From positions 310,001 through 374,000 of the forward strand of contig NZ_PEAY01000001.1 of NCBI RefSeq assembly GCF_002807665.1: a stretch of 64,000 bases of DNA, read 5' to 3'. Below are positions 58,570 through 64,000 of this stretch, one piece after another. The stretch's first letter is position 1. Each line of letters opens with the position of its first letter. The notes below the pieces were generated by a model. It did no database searches, was not told where the DNA came from, and worked only from the letters and a program-made list of their open reading frames with translations. The stretch comes from Neoalteromonas facilis. GTDB taxonomy: Bacteria; Pseudomonadota; Gammaproteobacteria; Enterobacterales; Alteromonadaceae. Position numbers and translations under genes: made by a program.

Positions 58570-58824
58570 TTGCGGGGACTAGTCTATTTCTTGTCCGTTA
58601 TTGCGTTGCTGTGCATTTTTGTTTTAGTAGGTGCACAAAATAGTCAGGTAGTAACGGTCAACTTTCTTATCGCACAGGCGACTTTGAAGTTATCAACGCT
58701 CATGGCGATTGTTATGACAATAGGTGTGGCAATCGGTTTGATAATCCTGATGGCGAGTTGGTTAACATTGCGAGTCAAGTTAGGCTTAGCAAAACAAAAA
58801 TTAAAAAAACTGCAAAACGAGTAA
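58570..58824 (+). CDS. lapA: Lipopolysaccharide assembly protein A
   Basis: 84 residues with two membrane segments (GLVYFLSVIALLCIFVLVGA and TLMAIVMTIGVAIGLIILMA) around LGAQNSQVVTVNF-type conserved positions, and a basic cytoplasmic tail that may form a short coiled coil. The start is TTG at 58570, with AGGAG about nine bases ahead; no in-frame ATG exists at the right place. Works with LapB in controlling LpxC turnover. Confidence 0.9.
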   Translation: MRGLVYFLSVIALLCIFVLVGAQNSQVVTVNFLIAQATLKLSTLMAIVMTIGVAIGLIILMASWLTLRVKLGLAKQKLKKLQNE

Positions 58825-58827
58825 TTC

Positions 58828-59997
58828 ATGTTAGAACTGCTGTTCCTTTTATTACCTGTTGCAGTAGGCTATGGATGGGTGATGGGGCGTAATAGTTTAC
58901 GCCAAGCCCAGCGTAAGCAATCTAGTATTCTTTCCAAACACTATTACCGTGGATTAAATTTCCTATTATCTGAACAGCCAGATAAAGCTGTTGACACCTT
59001 GATCAAAATGATCGACCTCAATAATGACACGGTTGAGACGCATATAGCGATGGGGAACTTCTTTCGCCATAGAGGAGAGCTGGATCGCGCGATTAAAGTG
59101 CACCAAAACCTTGTTAGCAGAGATGAAATTGAGCCTAGCCAGCGAGAAAATGCATTAAGAGAACTAGGCCGCGATTATACCCAAGCGGGTTTTCTAGAAC
59201 GTGCAGAAAATGCCTATTTGCAGTTGCTAAATTCCGATAAGCATTATATTGATGCTCAAACCAACTTATTCAAAATATACCAGACGACTAAGGAATGGGA
59301 TCGAGCAATAGAGCTCGCTGAACGCATGGTAGATTGCCATGGTGACGACAACGATATATTGGTGCGACTAGCCCACTTTTATTGTGAACAAGCAGCGTTG
59401 TCATTGGCGCAAGGTGATCAAGAAACAGCAGCTGTTTATCTGCAAAAAGCGACTCATTCAGACGAAAAGGCTATTAGACCTTGGTTAATGCTTGGTGAGC
59501 TTGCTATTTCAAAGCAATCTTTCAATGACGCTTTTGACTGCCTAATGGAAGTGGCTAAACGTGACATTAATTGGTTCAGTGAAGCGATCCCTTTACTCGA
59601 AACCTGTGCTGAAGAAAATGACGATTGGGAAAAGTTAGAACAGGTTATCGACCAATACGGCAGCGTATGTGCAACATCCTACTTGGCTAAAGTGAATATT
59701 TTGGCGCGAAAAGGGAAAACCGAAGAAGCGACGCAAATGCTTTATGAGCAGCTACGTAAGAAGCCAACAATGAAAGGCTTTGCGACGTTGATGAAGTTAT
59801 ATATCGAACAACATAAACAAGACCCGTCTACTAGTAGCCTTGCGCTGTTAAGAGGCTTAGTAGAACAACAAATGTTGCAGCGGCCTAAATACCGATGCGG
59901 AAATTGTGGGTTTTCAGGGCGCAAAATTTATTGGTTGTGCCCATCGTGTAAAAAATGGGGTGTTGTTAAACCCATTAAAGGTCTAGATGGAGAGTAG
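58828..59997 (+). CDS. lapB: Lipopolysaccharide assembly protein B
   Basis: Inner-membrane-anchored TPR protein that delivers LpxC to FtsH for degradation, setting the LPS level. 389 residues. N-terminal anchor [20 protein letters not shown], then tandem TPR repeats, then a rubredoxin-like zinc site with cysteine pairs CGNCGFSG and CPSCKKWG. It starts three bases after lapA, and its end overlaps pyrF. Confidence 0.94.
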   Translation: MLELLFLLLPVAVGYGWVMGRNSLRQAQRKQSSILSKHYYRGLNFLLSEQPDKAVDTLIKMIDLNNDTVETHIAMGNFFRHRGELDRAIKVHQNLVSRDEIEPSQRENALRELGRDYTQAGFLERAENAYLQLLNSDKHYIDAQTNLFKIYQTTKEWDRAIELAERMVDCHGDDNDILVRLAHFYCEQAALSLAQGDQETAAVYLQKATHSDEKAIRPWLMLGELAISKQSFNDAFDCLMEVAKRDINWFSEAIPLLETCAEENDDWEKLEQVIDQYGSVCATSYLAKVNILARKGKTEEATQMLYEQLRKKPTMKGFATLMKLYIEQHKQDPSTSSLALLRGLVEQQMLQRPKYRCGNCGFSGRKIYWLCPSCKKWGVVKPIKGLDGE

Positions 59998-60709
59998 TGT
60001 GATCATAGAAGACCCTAAAGTTATTATTGCATTGGATTTTGAAAACGAACATCAAGTCTTATCACTTGTTGAGCAACTTAGTCCTTCTCAATGTCGCCTT
60101 AAAGTTGGTAAAGAGTTATTCACGCGTTTAGGCCCCAACATCGTGAAACAGTTGGTAGCATTGGGGTTTGACATATTTTTAGATTTGAAGTTTCACGATA
60201 TCCCCAACACGGTAGCGAAGGCATGTCTTGCAGCGTCTGACCTCGGCGTGTGGATGGTTAATGTTCATGCATCTGGCGGTGCGAAAATGATGGAACATAC
60301 AAAGAAGGTGTTAGCCAATTACGGTAGTAATACGAAACTCATAGCTGTTACAGTGCTCACGAGTATGGATCAGCAGCAATTAAGCGGTGTGGTTCCGAAC
60401 ACTACGGTTGAAGAGCAAGTGGTTAAGTTAGCAACCTTAAGTAAAGATTGTGGCCTAGATGGTGTGGTGTGTTCAGCTCAAGAAGCCCCTTTACTGAAGC
60501 CCAAGCTAGGAAAAGAATTTGAGCTTGTCACGCCCGGTATAAGACCTGCGGGGTCAAATTCTGACGATCAAATCCGAATTGTCACACCCGCGCAAGCGAT
60601 AAAAGACGGCGTAGATTACATGGTGATTGGCCGCCCAATTACTCAGTCCTCAAACCCCGCTGATGCGCTTTACAATATCAATGAAGAAATAAAAAAGGCT
60701 GCTTTATAA
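59987..60709 (+). CDS. pyrF: Orotidine 5'-phosphate decarboxylase
   Basis: Last step of UMP synthesis. 240 residues, TIM barrel. Catalytic Asp-Lys-Asp set in [26 protein letters not shown], and the phosphate-binding [17 protein letters not shown] and YMVIGRPIT. The ATG at 59987 overlaps lapB by 11 bases; a GTG at 59999 with GGAGAG ahead is an alternative start. The order lapA-lapB-pyrF is the usual one in gammaproteobacteria. Confidence 0.95.
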   Translation: MESSVIIEDPKVIIALDFENEHQVLSLVEQLSPSQCRLKVGKELFTRLGPNIVKQLVALGFDIFLDLKFHDIPNTVAKACLAASDLGVWMVNVHASGGAKMMEHTKKVLANYGSNTKLIAVTVLTSMDQQQLSGVVPNTTVEEQVVKLATLSKDCGLDGVVCSAQEAPLLKPKLGKEFELVTPGIRPAGSNSDDQIRIVTPAQAIKDGVDYMVIGRPITQSSNPADALYNINEEIKKAAL

Positions 60710-60719
60710 GCAGCCTTTT
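60695..60719. terminator. Bidirectional intrinsic terminator between pyrF and ald
   Basis: Stem AAGGCTGCTT (60695-60704) and AAGCAGCCTT (60708-60717) with a three-base loop, A-run before and T-run after. The pyrF stop codon lies in the loop and right arm. Confidence 0.85.
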
Positions 60720-60736
60720 CACGTTAAATTAGATGA

Positions 60737-61867
60737 CTACGAGCGTAGTGCCTCAGCAGCATCTTGATATTGTAAAGATAGTTGCTCACCTAATGCGTCC
60801 ATAACCGCTGCATAGGTAATTTTCCCTTGGTGTACGTTCAAGCCGTTTAACAAATGTGGATTATCAAGCATAGCTTGCTTTGGTCCTTTATTGGCTAACG
60901 CTAGACCAAAGGGAAGCGTTGCATTATTAAGCGCCATCGTTGATGTACGCGCAACACCGCCTGGCATATTCGCTACACAGTAATGGACGACTCCATCAAC
61001 AATGTATACGGGATCTTGGTGAGTTGTAGCACGAGAGGTTTCAAAACAACCACCTTGGTCAATAGCCACATCAACTAACACAGAACCTTTTTTCATTGCA
61101 TTAATGTGGTCAGTATTCAGTAGCTTGGGAGCGGCCGCTCCTGGGATCAACACAGCACCAACAACCAAGTCTGCTTTTGATGAATAATGCTCTATTGCAT
61201 CTACGGTCGAGAAAACCGTTTTAACTTGGTTACCAAATATATCATCCAGCTCGCGTAAACGAGGTAGAGAACGGTCTAGTATCGTCACGTCTGCCCCCAG
61301 ACCGATTGCCATTTTGGCCGCGTTTGTACCTACAACACCACCACCAATAACCAAAACCTTGCCCGGAGCAACACCCGGCACGCCGCCTAGTAATGTACCG
61401 CTGCCGCCGTGAGCTTTTTCTAAATAATGCGCGCCTGCTTGAACAGACATACGACCAGCCACCTCACTCATCGGTGCTAGTAGCGGCAGTCCACCGCGAG
61501 CATCGGTTACCGTTTCATAAGCTATACAGGTTGCGCCTGACTCTACGAGTAATTCAGTTTGCGTAGGGTCGGGGGCTAAATGCAGGTAAGTATAAAGAGT
61601 CTGTCCTTCGCGTAACATTTTACATTCGTTAGGCTGTGGCTCTTTAACCTTAACGATCATCTCTGCACGCGCGAAAATTTCTTCAGCTGTATCTATTATG
61701 GTTGCACCCGCATCTTCATACATCGCATTGTCAAAACCAATAGCTGTGCCGGCATGAGTTTCAACAATAACGTCATGTCCGTGTGCAACGAATTCTTTAA
61801 CCGCTGCTGGAGTAAGGCCTACACGATACTCGTGATTTTTAATTTCCTTAGGTACACCTACTAACAT
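60737..61867 (-). CDS. ald: Alanine dehydrogenase
   Basis: NAD-dependent oxidative deamination of L-alanine to pyruvate, reversible. 376 residues. N-terminal [20 protein letters not shown], Lys and His active-site residues in [16 protein letters not shown] and LHLAPDP, the NAD loop [20 protein letters not shown], and [23 protein letters not shown] precedes the ATG. Divergent from lrp, which likely regulates it. Confidence 0.95.
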   Translation of the reverse strand: MLVGVPKEIKNHEYRVGLTPAAVKEFVAHGHDVIVETHAGTAIGFDNAMYEDAGATIIDTAEEIFARAEMIVKVKEPQPNECKMLREGQTLYTYLHLAPDPTQTELLVESGATCIAYETVTDARGGLPLLAPMSEVAGRMSVQAGAHYLEKAHGGSGTLLGGVPGVAPGKVLVIGGGVVGTNAAKMAIGLGADVTILDRSLPRLRELDDIFGNQVKTVFSTVDAIEHYSSKADLVVGAVLIPGAAAPKLLNTDHINAMKKGSVLVDVAIDQGGCFETSRATTHQDPVYIVDGVVHYCVANMPGGVARTSTMALNNATLPFGLALANKGPKQAMLDNPHLLNGLNVHQGKITYAAVMDALGEQLSLQYQDAAEALRS

Positions 61868-61931
61868 TTTACAAACCTTTAACAGAATAAATTCGGAGCG
61901 CAGTATACTGACAAATTCGGCAAAGAAATGG

Positions 61932-61964
61932 CTGTAATTTAGGCTGTTTCAGCATATAATTTTG
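61932..61964 (+). promoter_or_regulatory. lrp promoter with overlapping Lrp-type box
   Basis: A perfect TATAAT at 61955-61960 lies 30 bp ahead of the lrp ATG, with CTGTAA 17 bp upstream as a weak -35. CAGCATATAATTTTG at 61950-61964 matches 13 of 15 positions of the Lrp consensus YAGHAWATTWTDCTR and covers the -10, consistent with autorepression and with control of the divergent ald gene. Confidence 0.5.
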
Positions 61965-61989
61965 CCTATGTTTGAATAGGTGAAATTAC

Positions 61990-62475
61990 ATGCTGGCTAA
62001 AACACCCAAGAGTTTAGATAAAATCGATCGTCGTATTTTAATCGAACTGCAAAAAGATGGACGTTTATCCAATGTCGAACTTGCTAAAAGAGTTGGGTTA
62101 AGCGCAAGCCCGTGTCTTGAGAGAGTCAAACGATTGGAAGGGCAGGGGTATATTACGGGTTACAAGGCCATGGTTGATCCTGAGAAACTTGGGGCAGCCA
62201 TGTTAGTGTTTGTTGAAATAACGTTAACTAAAACATCGGTTGATATCTTTGCAGAATTTTCTGCTGCGGTTAAGTTGCATGATGATATACAGGAATGTCA
62301 TTTGGTATCGGGCAATTTTGACTTCTTATTGAAAACACGAGTCGCGGATATGTCGAGTTATCGACGCTTGTTAGGCGATACGCTACTTAGGCTGCCTGGT
62401 GTGAGTGAATCGCGGACATATGTGGTCATGGAAGAAGTCAAATCGACAACACAAGTACATATAAGCCTTAAATAG
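61990..62475 (+). CDS. lrp: Leucine-responsive regulatory protein
   Basis: Global regulator of amino-acid metabolism. 161 residues. N-terminal helix-turn-helix LDKIDRRILIELQKDGRLSNVELAKRVGLS-type, C-terminal RAM/ACT domain (ECHLVSGNFDFLLKTRVADMSSY). Close to E. coli Lrp in length and pattern. Upstream of ftsK as in E. coli, and divergent from ald. Confidence 0.94.
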   Translation: MLAKTPKSLDKIDRRILIELQKDGRLSNVELAKRVGLSASPCLERVKRLEGQGYITGYKAMVDPEKLGAAMLVFVEITLTKTSVDIFAEFSAAVKLHDDIQECHLVSGNFDFLLKTRVADMSSYRRLLGDTLLRLPGVSESRTYVVMEEVKSTTQVHISLK

Positions 62476-62603
62476 CAATCCAGAGTGGAAAATTATCACT
62501 CTCTTTAGGTGGGTTGTGGTACCCTTTATAGCTAGATAATAAAAATAAACAGTGGACGCTTAAAGCAGCATCACACTGAGTTAAATCGAGTAATTCTAGG
62601 GTT

Positions 62604-64000
62604 ATGGCGCGATTATCAGGTATTCAGCGATTGTTCGAAGTCGGCATGATGTTGGCGTGTACATTCGCATTTTTCTTATTGCTCTCAATCGTCTCTTTTA
62701 ATCCAGCCGACCCAGGCTGGAGTCAAGTAGGCTTGCAAACCAATGTTCAAAACTGGGGCGGGGCAACAGGCGCTTGGGTGGCAGATATTCTGTTATTCTT
62801 TTTTGGTTATCTTGCATACGCGGCGCCTATCGGTTGTGCGTTGATTGGCTGGTTCCTATTTCAGCACGTTAAAACTCTGGCTGAATTTGATTACTTAACC
62901 ATAGGGTTGAGGATCATTGGCTTTGTATTATTTATGTTAGGTGCGTCAAGTTTACTTAGTCTTAACGCTGACAATATATACAGTTTTACTGCGGGCGGTA
63001 TGGTGGGAGACGTAATGAGCTCTGCGCTGATGCCATATTTTAACCTGGCCGGCACGACACTGCTTCTACTCTGTTTTGTCCTAACCGGCATTACGTTAAT
63101 GACGGGTCTATCTTGGCTTTTTGTTATCGATAGTATCGGCCGGTATACAATCAAAACCGCTAAAGCGACTACGTCGTTACCCCATAAATTTCAACAGCTA
63201 GAATTGCCTTCGATGAAACGCTTAAGCAATAACAACGAAGAGCTGTCTAGTGACGTAACCATTACTCGATTACGCGCCACGCCGGAAGATAATCCGAGCG
63301 CAGAGCCGGTCAAGCAACAACCCCATTTTGGTATTCCTGATGAAGTATTTGAAAACGATGTGTCCAGTCAGTCTTCTGATGCAGATTCTGAGGTGCCTGC
63401 GATCAGTCGAATAGACAGTTTAAAACAGCGTTTCGCCTCACGTCGTTCTATTGACAGAGAACATACAAGTGAACAAAACGAAGAGCAGTTAGTTAATAGT
63501 ACTACTGGCGGTGCTACCACATCACAGGGCAAAGCCGCCACGCAGGACGAAGTCGTCGTTAAATCTGAACCTTCGACGCCTATGCCTTCTTTTGACTTAC
63601 TTGAGCGACCAGATAAGCACGAGAACCCAATCTCACCGGAAGAGCTAGAACAAGTAAGCCGTTTAGTTGAACAAAAACTGGCAGACTTCAATATAGAAGC
63701 CAGTGTAGTAGGGGTGTACCCCGGCCCAGTGATCACACGATTTGAACTTGATTTAGCACCCGGCGTGAAAGTGAGCAAAATAACAGCCTTGTCTAAAGAC
63801 CTCGCCAGAGCGATGTCTGCTATTTCGGTTCGTGTCGTTGAAGTTATACCAGGCAAATCTGTGATTGGTCTGGAATTACCTAACAAAAATAGAGAAATGG
63901 TGCGCCTAAGTGAAGTCATTACCTGCGAAGCGTTCCAGTCTGCGGCTTCACCATTAACGATGGTGCTGGGGGCGGATATTTCGGGTAAACCGGTTATTGT
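62604..64000 (+). CDS. ftsK: DNA translocase FtsK, N-terminal part (3' truncated by window edge)
   Basis: Septum-anchored DNA pump for chromosome dimer resolution. Reads open from ATG 62604 to the window end, about 465 residues. The start is MARLSGIQRLFEVG, followed by four membrane segments (for example ACTFAFFLLLSIVSF, the LFFFGYLAYAAPIG segment, IIGFVLFMLGASSLL and the LLLLCFVLTGITLM segment). After a Ser/Glu/Thr-rich linker (about residues 190-340) comes the start of the alpha domain (VYPGPVITRFELDLAPGVKVSK and VVEVIPGKSVIGLELPN). The ATPase and gamma domains lie beyond the window. The linker is short compared with E. coli FtsK. Confidence 0.95.
   Translation, partial: MARLSGIQRLFEVGMMLACTFAFFLLLSIVSFNPADPGWSQVGLQTNVQNWGGATGAWVADILLFFFGYLAYAAPIGCALIGWFLFQHVKTLAEFDYLTIGLRIIGFVLFMLGASSLLSLNADNIYSFTAGGMVGDVMSSALMPYFNLAGTTLLLLCFVLTGITLMTGLSWLFVIDSIGRYTIKTAKATTSLPHKFQQLELPSMKRLSNNNEELSSDVTITRLRATPEDNPSAEPVKQQPHFGIPDEVFENDVSSQSSDADSEVPAISRIDSLKQRFASRRSIDREHTSEQNEEQLVNSTTGGATTSQGKAATQDEVVVKSEPSTPMPSFDLLERPDKHENPISPEELEQVSRLVEQKLADFNIEASVVGVYPGPVITRFELDLAPGVKVSKITALSKDLARAMSAISVRVVEVIPGKSVIGLELPNKNREMVRLSEVITCEAFQSAASPLTMVLGADISGKPVI

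Noticed and set aside
62476-62603. Possible LexA box or lrp terminator between lrp and ftsK
   Set aside because: No CTGT-N8-ACAG match was found. The six-base stem AGAGTG/CACTCT near 62482-62502 lacks a convincing T-run.
63368-63919. 183-codon open frame on the minus strand near the right edge
   Set aside because: It lies wholly antisense to ftsK, whose frame is open from 62604 to the window end with clear membrane segments and alpha domain. The antisense product is Ser/Thr-rich and resembles nothing.

Overview
The window is about 64 kb of gammaproteobacterial chromosome. It carries no sign of a plasmid, prophage, insertion sequence, CRISPR array, tRNA or rRNA. Protein signatures and gene order (ubiG/gyrA-serC-aroA-cmk-rpsA-ihfB-lapAB-pyrF; gcvR-bcp beside dapA-bamC-purC; DUF2066-hda beside purMN; TonB receptors, rhombosortase, S9 and M24 exopeptidases) fit a marine heterotroph of the Alteromonadales, probably Alteromonadaceae. 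That placement is an inference from recognised families, not from a phylogeny. Left part (1-26 kb) is mostly accessory metabolism. It holds the end of an RND efflux pump, then a TonB-dependent receptor and a GlxA-type AraC regulator that diverges from a five-gene catabolic operon (large DmdC-like acyl-CoA dehydrogenase, zinc-free enone reductase, two short-chain dehydrogenases, a YaiI-family protein). After that come an aromatic aminotransferase, an NRDE protein, an acyltransferase with a PLP enzyme, a large fasciclin lipoprotein with a nested foreign domain, a periplasmic binding protein, azoreductase, glutathione peroxidase, an S9 peptidase, rhombosortase, an enoyl-CoA hydratase with gamma-glutamyltransferase, and an M24 peptidase. 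Middle part (26-44 kb) holds fadE with a recognisable FadR-type operator, then a segment that keeps, in order, the E. coli neighbourhood purMN-hda-arsC(yfgD)-bepA-perM-bcp-gcvR-dapA-bamC-purC, with extra genes set into it (DUF3108, DUF2066, an HExxH lipoprotein, wrbA, DUF2069, a TlpA-like thioredoxin). Right part (44-64 kb) holds two small accessory genes (cupin, GFA family), the class Ia ribonucleotide reductase set nrdA-nrdB-yfaE with tandem NrdR boxes, ubiG diverging from gyrA, and a dense collinear run gyrA-serC-aroA-cmk-rpsA-ihfB-lapA-lapB-pyrF. It closes with ald convergent to pyrF and divergent from lrp, and the 5' portion of ftsK cut by the window edge. Working together: nrdA/nrdB/yfaE make and maintain dNTP synthesis; gyrA, hda, ihfB and ftsK serve chromosome replication and segregation; purM, purN, purC and pyrF make nucleotides; serC, aroA and dapA make amino-acid precursors; bamC, bepA, lapA and lapB serve outer-membrane biogenesis. 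No single new defence or mobile system is visible. The most original items are the fasciclin protein with a PF03640-like domain nested in its fourth repeat, the undefined TonB/AraC/acyl-CoA dehydrogenase catabolic locus with an operator-like inverted repeat, and the HELGH lipoprotein inserted beside hda.
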